Below are positions 26,301-38,456 of a stretch of 64,000 nucleotides of DNA, piece after piece (position 1 is the stretch's first letter; each line of letters opens with the position of its first letter). The notes beneath the pieces were generated by a model that did no database searches, was not told the origin of the DNA, and worked only from the letters and a program-made list of their open reading frames with translations. Origin of the DNA: Glandiceps talaboti (taxonomy: Eukaryota; Hemichordata; Enteropneusta; Spengelidae). A program made the position numbers and the translations under genes. The stretch is taken from positions 4,420,001 through 4,484,000 of the forward strand of contig NC_135558.1 of the NCBI RefSeq assembly GCF_964340395.1, given 5' to 3'.

Positions 26301-27020
26301 TGTGTGATCATTGCATTTCATTAATGTGTCATCGACTGTTAATTTCAATTTTGATTACACTCTTTGATATTGCTAGTTTTGAATTAAGTAGTAATTTCAA
26401 TTTCAATAATTTAAGGAAGTGAATTTTGAAAGTACGTTTATTGATCTGTAAAGGTATTAAGACCCACTTATAGATAAAGGTAGTTTAACGTCTTGCATGA
26501 CGTCACGATGTGAGTATATTGAATGGGTGCGTAGGAAGTATTCAATAACATTCGTTTATTAAGGACATAATAACTTTAATGACAGCGCTCAATGTCGGTT
26601 TTATAGATTGCATATGCTTAAATCGAAGCGTTGAGTACTTTCTTTTGACTTTTATGGCAGTTTATACAAGCTAAAGTGTTCATCATGCTGCATTCGTGTT
26701 CACATGCAACGCCGTTTAAAAGAACATTCTGTATCACAAGTATGGAATATGAGGTAACACTTCTTAAATGTCACTCAACTTTACGAAATTTTTCATATTG
26801 TTCATATATTTGAATTTTGAATACAGTCTGTAATATATTGCTAGTGTTTAATCACTAAAGTAGTGCATGTTCGTAATTTCATATTTGACTTGTGACGTTT
26901 GACACCATTTGTGGATCTCGGTCGTACAGACAACAGTTCTTCTTGAGGTGGGAAATCCCACAGTAAACTCCTGATTCGCAAAATTGATATTCATGTATTC
27001 AGCTTGGCAGTAACATTTGA
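23336..27020. other. Gene-poor spacer; possible repeat-derived block at 25175-25640
   Basis: No gene was supported. At 25175-25640 the phrase TTTGATGTTTGGTGTGGATG / TTTGATATTTGG recurs at about 25425 and 25590 (and GATTATTTGGTGTACATG at about 25317). Each follows a CCGAA(A/G) motif, suggesting internal repetition of roughly 115-165 bp, as in an old dispersed repeat. The rest is AT-rich. Confidence 0.4.
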
Positions 27021-27021
27021 T

Positions 27022-27230
27022 ATTCATTCATTCATTCATTCATTCATTCATTCATTCATTCATATTATTTATTTTCACCAGACACAAAGGTAAAATGATA
27101 CACAACTGAGGAGGAAAAAAAAGAAAAACTGTACCTGGTGAGGGCCATAGAAATAGTTCAAGCAGAACTAATCTAGTCTATGGCCCTGATACTATAAAAA
27201 TAATAAAATAGGTCAATAAATGAACATAAG
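27022..27230 (-). mobile_element. Truncated non-LTR retroelement 3' end with (TGAA)n tail
   Basis: Read on the minus strand, about 165 bp of sequence ends in a run of about 10 TGAA units (27022-27062 on plus as TTCA). The body carries a hairpin with arms AGGGCCATAG and CTATGGCCCT (27145-27187). A simple-repeat 3' tail after a short hairpin body is characteristic of CR1/L2-like LINEs or their SINE partners. No reverse transcriptase is encoded, so this would be a 5'-truncated copy. The class is inferred. Confidence 0.45.
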
Positions 27231-27379
27231 ACTACATTTCCTTTGGTCCCTTGTTTCGATATACTCAGTCAGTAGAGTCACTTTTGATCGTTCAGGAAAT
27301 GTACTTTTTTATCTTATTTATACTTTCTATTGCTAAATATGTAGTCGATCTCCAAAGTAAGGAGATGATATTTTTAGCT

Positions 27380-27434
27380 CCCATAAGGTAGTGTTATGTT
27401 ATGCTTTTGTCCGCATGTGTGTCCGCGCGCGCGT

Positions 27435-27504
<70 letters not shown>

Positions 27505-27548
27505 ATGTATGTATGTATGTATGTATGTATGTATGTATGTATGTATGT
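27380..27548. repeat. Compound (TG)n-(ATGT)n array
   Basis: CGCGCGCG, then TG (about 27430-27487), then ATGT (27488-27548). Flanking text TTTTAGCTCCCATAAGG before and ATCTCAACAACTAAACTTCG after has the look of a dispersed repeat that acquired a microsatellite. Confidence 0.93.
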
Positions 27549-29080
27549 CTTTTTGTCTGTCTGTGGACATATCTCAACAACTAAACTTCGATTGTGATGA
27601 AACTTGCTACACATCTGATGGCACGAACTGATTAGACATCCAACAAACAGTAATGAGTCATTTGCAAAATAAATGTGTTTTTTTAGTAATTATGCTTTAT
27701 CTTTAGAACGTATAGTTCAAATTCAATATAATTTGATATATACGTTAACCATGACAAGGCTCATATGTCCTATAAAGTTTGGTAATTAACATCATGTATA
27801 ATAGCTGTAGTTTAGACTTTTGCATTCCAGCAAAGTGTGTTGGCCCAACAATCAGTTTAAATCTGGTATAAAATTGCGTTGTCAATATACAATCTCGAGT
27901 TGAAATGTTTTCCTGAGTTACACATAATGTTGGCAAAATAGCATAATCTTACGAAATTCATTCTCTGAATAATTAATGATTCGCCTGATGTAAAACAGGA
28001 TGCCTGAAAACATCATAATGTAAAAATCATATTCTTGGTTTTATTGGTCTCTGTGGATTGGATTATTCCATCCTTTATGTATTACAAGAATTCTTCATAA
28101 GCTTATATGTTTATCATTTGTTTTGAAATCAAGAAAGGCGATTTTTCGTCCTCACTTGAAAGTGTTTACTGCTTTACAATCATGCACAATAACTCACACT
28201 TTTACTTCCGAACGAGGGTTTTTCGACAATATGTCATGAATTCTATTTGAAAATTAAAGGGCCTATCCCTCTGTACAATGGTGTGCTTTTTACGCCACTT
28301 TATTAATTTCTTATATTTTGCAATTGCATGAAAACCCATACAATGGATGCAATGCCGTTTATAAATAAATAAATAAATTTATTTATAAGCTTATATTAAA
28401 ATATGACAGGTCTCAATTAAGCCAAATTTTTTAAATGTATTTTCTGAGAAGGTTTATGCACTCGAGATTAGAGTAAAGTATCTCTATAAGCCTTATCAAC
28501 ACAAGGGTATGCTTTAATTGTGGGATATGTCTCCTTTGTGACCCAGCATTTTCAGTACGGCTAATGTCACTGTGATGAAGCTAGATATTATGGACTAATT
28601 CCTCTCTGAATAATTCACTAGGATATTTATGAACGTCAACATACCGTGATTATCTGTATAACACCTTTCTTAATACTCATTTCACATGTAGCCATTGTTA
28701 ATATTACTTAATTTGTGTTTATAAGCTGCTTTTTTTACTTGGGTGAAAATACTAACACATACTTTGATTAACCATGGATTAACTAACTAACACTGGGGTT
28801 TTATTTTCCTGTCGATGTGATAACGTTTACATCATAATCTTCAAAACTGTTGCATTTTTATCAGCAAATGTTGCATTTTTATCAGCAAAATATAAAATAA
28901 AAGTAAGAAAATGTAGGTCAGAATGTGTCAAATTTACAATATCGAAACAGTCCTTCAAAGGCATTAGAAATCCTCCTTTTTGGCGTTGTTAACACGGCCG
29001 ATGGCATAGTACCGGTACCACTATTTAGCATGCGTACTTAACGAGTATTTGTACATATCTTGCCTAATTTCAATATCGAA
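27549..29080. other. AT-rich spacer
   Basis: No gene seen. An (AAAT)n run merges into an ATTTAT palindrome at 28358-28388. The duplicated phrase TGTTGCATTTTTATCAGCAAA occurs twice in tandem at about 28850-28890. Confidence 0.5.
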
Positions 29081-29084
29081 TATG

Positions 29085-29087
<3 letters not shown>

Positions 29088-29153
<66 letters not shown>
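29088..29153. repeat. (TA)n microsatellite
   Basis: An uninterrupted TA run followed by two copies of ATATCACATGA and then a 14-G homopolymer at about 29185-29200. Confidence 0.95.
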
Positions 29154-29156
<3 letters not shown>

Positions 29157-30040
29157 ATGATAATTAAATATCACATGAGGGAATGGGGGGGGGGGGGGGG
29201 TTAGCCAATAGCCAAGCGTGAAGTGTGTGTCTACCAAAATATCTCTATGTAGGTTAAAATGTAGACAATATAGCCATATCATAGTCAAGTTTTCTATGGT
29301 TTTTATAATGTGTGTGGTTTGAAATTTAACGCTCTCACTCGAACGCCTCTAAATGGCCTACATGTTATTATTTTCAAAAATGCGTTCATCGTGGGAGGAG
29401 AACACCAACTCCCACACCCTCCCCACCAGTGATCACGATGATGCTGTCCCCCTCCCCGTTATTTTCATGTCGTGTACCATAAAATTGTACATCACCAGAA
29501 TGTGGTGGGGTGGGGTGAAAGAGGGGGGGATATCGTATAATTGCTCATATAAAAATCTGTGTAGCCTTGGGGGAGGGGCTACGAAAATTGTGATGTTCAT
29601 TTAGGGTTGGACCAAGAAAGTTTGTGAGGGTGCGAAGGGAGCTGGACAATGTTTGACCAAAATATTTTCTCCTCGCTCCCCCCCCCCCCAGTGAAAATTC
29701 TGTTTGTCACTTAAGTTTCACCTATCTGGCATGGTATCATGTATTTTACCCCTACAACTACTTTCACTTCTTGAGTAGCTTCATCAAATATATACCGAAA
29801 CTAAGTTTCCTTAGATCCATAGCTGTAATTTAATCCCCAGATAAAGACAGAGAAATGACCTTTAACCATCGTTACCATGGTTATCCATACATATCAGTTG
29901 TTAATGTTAAAAACGAAACATTTCTTTCATCATACTATGTATATTTCGTCATGTTAAAAGTAGCTGCATGAATTTAGAAGCATTAAAAAGCGTAAATAAG
30001 CAAACATATGTGGAAGCACTTAGCTACCTCAAGGCATTCT
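29154..30040. other. Spacer with G- and C-homopolymers
   Basis: Homopolymer runs of G (about 29185-29200) and C (about 29679-29690), GGGGTGGGG-type purine-rich text at 29500-29580, and an RFX X-box-like GTTACCATGGTTAT at 29871. The C-tract plus AGTGAAAATT context resembles those near 39,960-40,085 and 58,740, suggesting remnants of one repeat family. No gene. Confidence 0.4.
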
Positions 30041-30136
30041 CGCAAACCAGAGTTATTATTTCTACCACTACATTTCGAAACATTTCCCAGTGGGAGGCTC
30101 GCTAAGAACGTTGCCGTAAAACAGGCCGTGGTTTGC
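30041..30136. mobile_element. Short inverted-repeat element, copy 2 (MITE-like)
   Basis: Ends CGCAAACCA and TGGTTTGC pair. The pairing extends outward to AGGCAT / ATGCCT with four mismatched bases between, giving an approximately 18-bp imperfect terminal inverted repeat. The interior shares TTATTATTTCT and CCGTAAAA with the copy at 6522-6601. Non-coding. Confidence 0.5.
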
Positions 30137-32836
30137 TACGATGCCTCAAGGAGAAACATTACGAAATGAAGATGCTTTCCTATATCTTGTCTGGTTGAAA
30201 CCCTATCTGTACAGACACTATGTTGTTGCTGTTTAGACGTTATCAATGACTTCTCGATACCTAAATGTTTGTAGTTTCCGTGTGTTTTCTACGAAACATG
30301 TTCGCTCATTCCTCCGAGTCTCATTTGCATTTCATTGTCGAATCAATTCATCGTGTTGCTTTTTTCTACCTTTTTTTGATTGAAAGTGTTAAAGTAGGAA
30401 TTTTTTTGACTTTATATTCAATCAGTTTCCTAAATGGTTTAGCCACTTGTTGGTTGACGAATCAAAGAAATTGAAGAGTAACCCTTTGAGATCGTATTTA
30501 TCTTGTCGATAGTATACATTGCCACGAAAATAGCTCTTGGAAAATTAATTTACTAGTCGTTGAATTGTATGCCTGGATTTATTTGAAAAATCACAAACTA
30601 ATCATAAGATCGTGTCCTCTGTACTGTTTAATATATCACGATTACATCAAATGACAAGTGGTGCGTGATTCCATTGACTCATAGTGATCCGATCATTGAC
30701 TTTATATAAATCTACAAGCGCTGTACTTTGTACTTTCTGCAAATCTAGCATTGTCAAAAGTTTCCTGAATAAGCCTATCGACTTTTCAATCTAAAAAAAA
30801 AACTTTTAAAAGATTCGAAAAGAACTTAGTGCAGATACTAACAGAGAATAATGTAGATTCTGGTATGCAAAGAATATTGTACATGACTTAGGATTTAAAC
30901 TCTAGGTTAAAATGAAGTTCGGCTGGGAAATACAGATCATAGATTATATTATGTCTAAGCGGAGTTACAAAATACTATTATAACATCTCGATTGCTTTAT
31001 CACAATATTCACAATTCTATAAAACATTCTTATTTGCTCAGACTTCAGAAAAAATCAAACATTGGACCTTGAATGAGGCCAAACAAGAAAGAATAGTATT
31101 TCCGATAACCCGACTAACCCTAGAGTAAGCCCCCGGCCCTGAACATTTTTTGAAGGTAAAATGGTAACAATTTACTTCTATTTCCGTGCAAACCTCCATG
31201 CCTTTGCCTCATCTGTGTCACTTTTTTAGAAATTGTATTCCAGAGAGAAACCAGGTCGTTTTAGACTATAAGAGTACAGTCTGCATAACGTGTTCGTCTA
31301 CTATTAACTTAAAGTTGTCTTCGATTCATTTACTTCTTTCCCCTCATCAAGGTCTCACGGAAGTATTGAGACCGATGAGTATCTTTTCTTGGGGTCGAAG
31401 GAATGTTTCAAAATTTAAAGTAAAATAAAATAAAATAAAATTCCGACCTATCTACCCTGTTTTTTGAAGTCATGTTATCGGAAGCAAACATTTTTGTTAT
31501 TGGTCTGAGTAATCACAAATCCCGAAATTGAATATTTTTTTAATGCACTTCATTGAAGTTCACAGGAGACCAAATTATGTAAAACTCGCTAAATAAATAT
31601 ATACAGCAATAGACATTATCGTTCGCAATCTGTCAATCTCACAACTCAAAGTGTATATAGTCAAAGAAGTGTAATAATGGAAGAGTGTAATAATGAAAAT
31701 CACTTTGAAAAGAACATGTGACCCCTGCAAACGCTACATAATGATTTAAACTGCCTGTCACTAAAATCTAGCCAAATTGATTTTTAGTCTCCAATGATGT
31801 GGAAAGGGTAAGGATATAAAAATACAAAGACACGTGTCGTTTAGATGTGTGTCCCGTGTAATTTGGCATGCAGTAAGTGTTTTTCAATTACTTAACAATG
31901 TATCACCTAGGTGTGATCTCAATTCACGTTTGAAAGCTTTCTCAGTTGCCATGAAAGTTTAATCAGAATCCAATCACAATGTTATCCTCCCCCTCGAAGA
32001 CTGGAAACGGAGACATACGTAGAAACACGAGTTCTGTAGCAATGATTTTGTTATAACATTATATCAATTGTTCAAAAACGGAGATCGGCATAATGTTCAT
32101 ATCCCGTCGTTTTATAAGTTCGTGTCTAACACTAAGCTTACATATGTTGATTATCTATGTATATGTTCTCAATGCATCCGATAATGCTTTACAAAGTGTA
32201 TGTATACCCTGTGTTGCGTTTCCAAATATTGAAATCACATCGATGATCAATTCAAACTACTGTAAAAGTACTTCCGAAAAGAAATTCAGCGGTGTTAATA
32301 TAATACACTACGGGTAAATGGTAGAGATTGTATGTTAGCGTTCAAAATAAATGAACATTACATAAACATGAAAAACGTTCTTTCGAAGGGGTATAAAAAA
32401 TAAGACTACATCCTTTTCACGGTTGGAAAACTTCCGGGCTTTCACTTGTGTAAGTCCTTTATGTATATGACAAGTTTTCATTCAAATAAATTTAAAACAC
32501 TATCAATATGATTTCGTCCTGTTTTCATAAAATTGGAAGGATTGACAATGATGGAATTACGTCAGAATCAGAGCTAGAGGCAAGGTTATATTGTGTTCAA
32601 TCGATAACGTTAGGCTTTCACGGAAGGAAGTGAGAAGGAAGACACACAACCAGCCTTATATGACAATAGTTCATACCTTGGTAACAGGATACATATATAG
32701 AAATATATTTATTCCTGTTGAATACTCTGCCAAAGCATTCATTTTGCTTCCATCGATCACCCTCATACAATAGACGTTTATACAATATTCACATCATTTC
32801 AGTATATATTTTAGTTATCTTTGGCCTATGTTTTAA

Positions 32837-32867
<31 letters not shown>

Positions 32868-35800
32868 TGTATGTATGTATGTATGTATGTATGTATGTAT
32901 GTATGTATGTATGTATGTAGGTAGGTAGGTATGTTTCTTCTCTTGCGTCTTACCACAAAAGTGATTTGTAAGTTAATCCTTTGCATCATGCAATCGTGAT
33001 CCTATTTGCTGTATAAACAATTCCTAGGTTGGCAACCCTTAGGCAGGGACACTGTGAATGAGTGGAACCAATTGATTTGAGAGGGAAAACTGAAACGTTT
33101 AGTAGTATTCGGGAAAAGCAGGATGGGAAGGGAAAGACATTAAAACAAGTTGATTATATCGAAGGTGTCTTTAATAGTACATCTTAGTACATCTTACTGA
33201 TAGAATTGTTTGAATAGGATAATCAAAAATATATACAAAATATATCACATATCTGATCCATCGGATTACGTACCAACTGTCATAAATTAAGTATTTAATG
33301 GGTCATATTAAGAGTTGTAACCATAGCAACCACATAGATCTATATAAAAAAGATTATATGACATGGACAACGTAATATTATATGGATTGATAGCGCTGGA
33401 ACCCCGCCTAAACTTCTCGGCACTTTGTCGGCTACTGCAGACAATGATTTCATCTATAAATGTCGACGTGTTCGAACTCGTAACATTTATACTGTTCTGT
33501 ACTTCCATTGGATCGTATACATCAACGGACGTCTATTTCTTAAAACTATTTTTTTTCTTCGCGTCAAAAGGAAAAACGAAGAGATTGTTAGCACCATAAA
33601 AATGACTAAATGTATTCAGGGCAATTGACGAAAGGTACATTAGCGAAACAAAAGATTCAACCTTGCGTGACTTGCTAATCGGTCTACCAACCCACCACAT
33701 GGAATGTGTAACCATAATTCGAATTTCAATCATATCAAAAATGACAGACATGGGAATAATGAATGGTGTTAGTCAAAAAGTCAATAGGAGATGTTTTCTT
33801 GTGAACTGGAAAAATCAAGTAATATGTTTCGAAATATCGATTATTGCTAACTTTAGCGGCAGGTGTTCATTTCAACCTATTTACTCTCCTGTTAATATAT
33901 CGAAAAACTTTCCAGTTTCTCTGGGTATTTAAGATTGGAGTTTGCAGAAATGGACAACTTTGCAGTGTAGTGCATTACATTTCATCGCACATTGTCAAGT
34001 GTGACAACGTGAATATCTTTCAATTTACTTTTATTGCGCTACATTTCTTTGTTCACTTTTTCACACTCTGCACTTAAAATTTAAAGAGTATATATTCGTC
34101 CAAACTGTCATAACATCCGTTAAAGACGTGCAACATTTTTCCAGGTGCTACAGACAAATTGGGCTGTCAACAAATAAGGCTGCAGATATTAAAACAGATT
34201 CTATAGTTTATTAGTATATATTGTAATTGGGTGTATATCTAATTAGCTAAAAGAGTGAATGTCAGACTGATTCTTTTACAGTTGTATATTTCAAGTAACA
34301 CTTCCTAGTCCAATATCAAGTACACTATTCATTGTCAACTTAATGATATGAGTTGTGCACCAGTTATGCTTGGTTAGACTTTTCCTCTGATATATTCACT
34401 CACACACGTGTGTTCGGTACAAATCAGTCCATTAAGTTCTTATTTAGTATTTTACAAATTAGGAGATTGGCTTATTGTGACTTTTTTTACTGCAGGTAAT
34501 AGTCTCTTAGGGGGTCATGAATATCCATTGTTCAACCATTGCATAAACATTTCTGCTGACACTCATGCATGCGGCAATGTGGCCCACATCAAAGATCACC
34601 AAATGGGGAACAACTAAAATTGCACATGAAATTACGGGGTGTATCTTAGTATCAAATGAAGTTTATCTACTTCATGATTAGTCCAGACAGATCCATTTAA
34701 CACTCTCCTAGCATATAATAGCTATCTTAAGCTCTCTAGGAGATTCGTTTCAGTGATCAAGATTGAACAGGTGAAGGTATAGAAATTGAATAGTATGTTG
34801 CCCAATAGAGGTTTATATTAGAGTGAATTCCCCTCTTGCATACCTAAATTGTCTTCTCTACACTGTCTGTTTTTTTTATAGCATGTAGTTCTGTCCATAA
34901 TGTTATGTATCTGGGCATGAATCTACCTGTACGCTAAGTGCATATTATCACGTATGCTACTACTTACATATGTTCACCTCATGATATCCATTTAGTACAA
35001 TAAAATGCTTTATTGCTAGAAACTTTATCGCAGCGATAGTATCCGAAAATGCTTACGCATGCCTTGGGGAGAGATTAAAGTTGTAGGCGGGACAGGCGAG
35101 AATGATACAGAAAAGGCGACAAGGAATCATTCAAAAAAGTGAACCAACTCGCTCATTACATATACAGTATACATTTGGGTTTGTGCATTTGGGTGTATTT
35201 TTTTCCTTAAATTGCCCTGTATGTACATTTCCGTTTTGCAGCTCGAATAGAAACTCCAGTGTGACTTCAAGCCTAAGTAATTAATGGAAAAATGAACCTA
35301 ATTTTCATTATATTTACCTCTTTTGTTACCATTTTTTTTATTACAGACCAAAATTGTATTTCAATATGCATTGGCAAATTTCCAATTAAGAGCTTATAAC
35401 TAAAGTACATGTGTTATTTCAAAATCTATTTTTTCTATACTTTTTATTCAAATTGAAAAACGTCACTCATTAAAGTGCATGTAAGATTGCAGTGATAGAA
35501 ATAGCCATAAATGACAACCAGAGACGACATCTGCTTTCTATATTTACGACCTTTACTTATAATATGTACGGATCCTTAACACCCGGAAAGCGGATGTTAT
35601 TAAATCACACGTTTGTACGCGAGTAATCGGAATTTATAGGAACGTCCTCGGCAATTTCCACTTTCGTTTAAGGGTATTCACTTCCAGTCACTTCGAGCAA
35701 ATGATTCGACAAATGGCGATGTGAGTTGAATCGTAAATCGACGATGACTTTCCAATCACATAGTAGTGCTACCTTATATTTTATCGTTCCTGACAATATT

Positions 35801-36953
35801 GGCGCAGAATACGGAACGACTAAACAGCATGCAGCACTCGGTACAGTAAAAGGACTATTTTCATGATACATCAAAAGGACACCTGGTACCGTAAAAGGGT
35901 ACGTGGTAGAGTACATAGCTCATCCAAAGCTGAGGGTGCTATCAAGGATTAAACTAGATAGATGTTTCTACCAATGCAATGTCTTCACTATTCAGGATCT
36001 TCACAAAAATCGTATCAGTTGCTCCTTGTGTTATCGACAACTGTTCGATAAAAGTTTCATCTAAATGCATCCACATTCTTTTTATAGTCAACCAACCAAC
36101 AATTAAAACAAACAGACAGGGTGGACGGGCGGGCGGACGGAGAGCCAGACAGACAGACGGGGATGAAAAGTATAAACCTCCATCTTTCTCTCGTTGACTG
36201 GCCTAACAATCGTTTCCGATGTCAGTTTAACAGAGTAAACTATTTTCAAGGTTTTCGTCGACAGTGAATTGTGTTACCTTATCGGGTGTATATTACTTCC
36301 AATACTATTGGCGATAGCAATTCATATGTGACACTTTACAGTACGCCATAAAGATGGTACTTAAAGAAGTGGATACCACGAATTCAAAGTATATGTAATC
36401 TTGTGTTGGTAATTGCTAGTATTACTCATGCTAACAAATGACACTTTGTCAAATTGTATGATTATATCAGACTAGAATTTCAAAAGAATAGTTCTCAGAC
36501 TGTCTAGTTTTTACATCGACATGAAAGTGATAAACTTGGGTGACAACAACATATATCTCAATATCGCGACCATTTGGAGAAACCTGATGCTGAACAAGAC
36601 GGCATAACTTATAATCTCGTCCTTATCTTGTGTTTCGTAATTGTCATCACACAAATGTGTATCTTTCTTTAGATAGAAATGTATATATCATTTCAAATAA
36701 CGAATTTGAGAAATGTTCAAAGACTTGAACGTAGATATACCACTCACTTGTACAGCTATCTAGTTGCTTTATAGTGTCATTTCTGAACCATTTTAAGATT
36801 CAACTTGAACGTACGGTAATGAAAGTCAAATCCCCCCCCCCCCGCAGCTATACATACGTCACACCATAGTAGAAAATAGTGTTCTGAGTATATACGTATA
36901 CACCCGCTAAATCAATCTTGAATAACTGAAAACTGTTTCTCTTTTTATTCCAG
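30137..36953. other. Gene-poor spacer upstream of the peptide precursor exon
   Basis: No exon with both splice sites and a recognisable product was found. It contains an (AAAAT)n run (31421-31441), the array at 32838, an RFX X-box match GTAACCATAGCAAC (33317-33330), and GGACGGGCGGGCGGACGG plus CAGACAGACAGACGG at 36120-36160. An untranslated first exon of the downstream peptide gene may be here but cannot be located from sequence. Confidence 0.45.
32838..32930. repeat. (ATGT)n microsatellite ending in (AGGT)n
   Basis: About 20 ATGT units followed by three GTAG units. Confidence 0.95.
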
Positions 36954-37336
36954 TTTTCTCTATGGCCGGCCTAGAAATAAGAGTGCTTTTGGTGTTGTCG
37001 ATAAGTCTATATTTATTAGCATGCACTGTACAACTAGTATCAGCAGCTGATGAAGATTGGACAGAGGATGAAAATGATGACACCATTGATAAGAAGAATG
37101 CTCATTTATTTACCAACCGACTTCTTTCGCATTTTCAAAATGCTGGATTTAAGGAGAGACGAAATGCCAACTTATTCACACAACGGTTGTTGAGCAGTAT
37201 CAGACACGAACTGGGACGTCGTGACAGGAGGAACGCTGCACTTTTTACTCAACGCCTATTGTCAAACTTAAAAGGATATAAACGAATGAGGGATTCCAGG
37301 GAATACGAACCTGCTGGAACCGTAGACTTACAATAA
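36954..37336 (+). CDS. Three-copy neuropeptide-like secreted precursor (NAxLFTxRLLS)
   Basis: A 124-residue protein starts at ATG 36962 and stops at TAA 37334-37336. The exon has an excellent acceptor (TTTTTATTCCAG, exon starts 36954), and a GTAAGG donor directly abuts the stop. Residues 1-29 form a signal peptide (basic/hydrophobic VLLVLSISLYLLAC, likely cut after VSA or SAA). An acidic spacer (30-43) follows, then three repeats beginning N46, N68 and N91: NAHLFTNRLLS, NANLFTQRLLS and NAALFTQRLLS. They are flanked by KK, RR, RRDRR and KR cleavage sites. Repeat 2 ends HELG-RR, which predicts an amidated C terminus; repeats 1 and 3 lack that Gly. Repeat DNA differs mostly at synonymous sites, strong evidence for selection on the peptide. 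A short acidic tail (109-124) closes the protein. Family unknown: the QRLL core resembles the middle of CRF/DH44/ELH-type peptides only weakly. Expected role: secreted neuroendocrine signal acting through a receptor. Confidence 0.88.
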
Positions 37337-37809
37337 GTAAGGGGCCTGGGTTATTTAAAAAATATACCATATATTCATGAACTGTATCTGTTTAGCATGT
37401 TTTGGGTAATTTTTACACTTGTTCGATACACAAAATAGTTCGATAACTACCAAACATGCACTGTACAATATATGTATATGTAAATGCCGCACACTTATGT
37501 ACAGTGTGTCATCGCAATATCTGATTTTTGTGTTAGCAGCACTCTATTAATATTGATAGACGGAGCAAGGGGCACGTCAACAAATGGGGCCGCATAGACA
37601 GTTCGAGATATTTACTTCTTAAAATAGTAATTGCTAAAATAGTAATTGCTTTTAAAGCATATGATATTGAACGACTGAGAAAAATAGCAAATTGAAAGCA
37701 TGAAGAGAAAAAACATGCAGCAAAATCGAAACATGGGGTCACAGGTGTGGTATTTTCACAACAAAGGTTATTACTGACTCCCTATTCTTCTTTTTTTCTA
37801 TACTTGCAG
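37337..37809 (+). other. Probable 3'-UTR intron and downstream UTR exon of the peptide gene
   Basis: GTAAGG begins at 37337, immediately after the stop codon, and a strong acceptor TTTTTTTCTATACTTGCAG ends at 37809. This suggests that the transcript continues in a non-coding exon from 37810. An AATAAA at 38451-38456 is a candidate polyadenylation signal. If the donor is unused, the 3' UTR simply reads through. The splice is predicted, not shown. Confidence 0.4.
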
Positions 37810-38456
37810 ACACGACAATCCATTATAGACATTGAGAAGTGATATTTCATTGGTATCCGCTGTGAATATAGCCTCGGATAATCGCTACCTGTTACAACTT
37901 ACGCATCCCACCTTTTTTGCTTAATAGAAGCTTGACTTTTAGTTTGTAGCTATTTGTGACATGTAAGGAGTAACAAGTAAACCTTTCGAGTACAACATGA
38001 TAACATTTTGAAGACAACCGTGTCTATACGACTGCCCTCTGTCTTTCAGTAGTGTTAGGAATCGCGCCCTCAACATAGCTAGGCGAATTCTTTCTTCTTT
38101 AACTTTTCCAAGTAAAATGTTTCACTATACAACAGTCAGCTAATAATGCCGTGCCTACTTTTATCTAAGAAATGTTCAATATAGGTTATTTGTACATAAA
38201 TTATATCAATACCAACTCGGTGTAATCTTTCATTCAAATTATTTATAGGACATTCTGTAGTGCATTCTGCAGTGTTCCAAATGATGAAATTGTCTGGCAT
38301 TACTCTGGACAACGCATGTATCACAACGCATGTATCATTATATTCTGAGTAAACTATATACTAAAAATGCCAACTGTGTTTCTTCAGCAACGAGAGGGTG
38401 ATGTTTAATCATAGTGTATGCCTGATTTGGACTTCAAGCTAACAATTTGAAATAAA

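Noticed and set aside
35668-35916. 82-codon minus-strand frame
   Set aside because: Contains a partial internal repeat (PFTVPG/SPFTVPS) but no recognisable domain or splice signals; likely chance.
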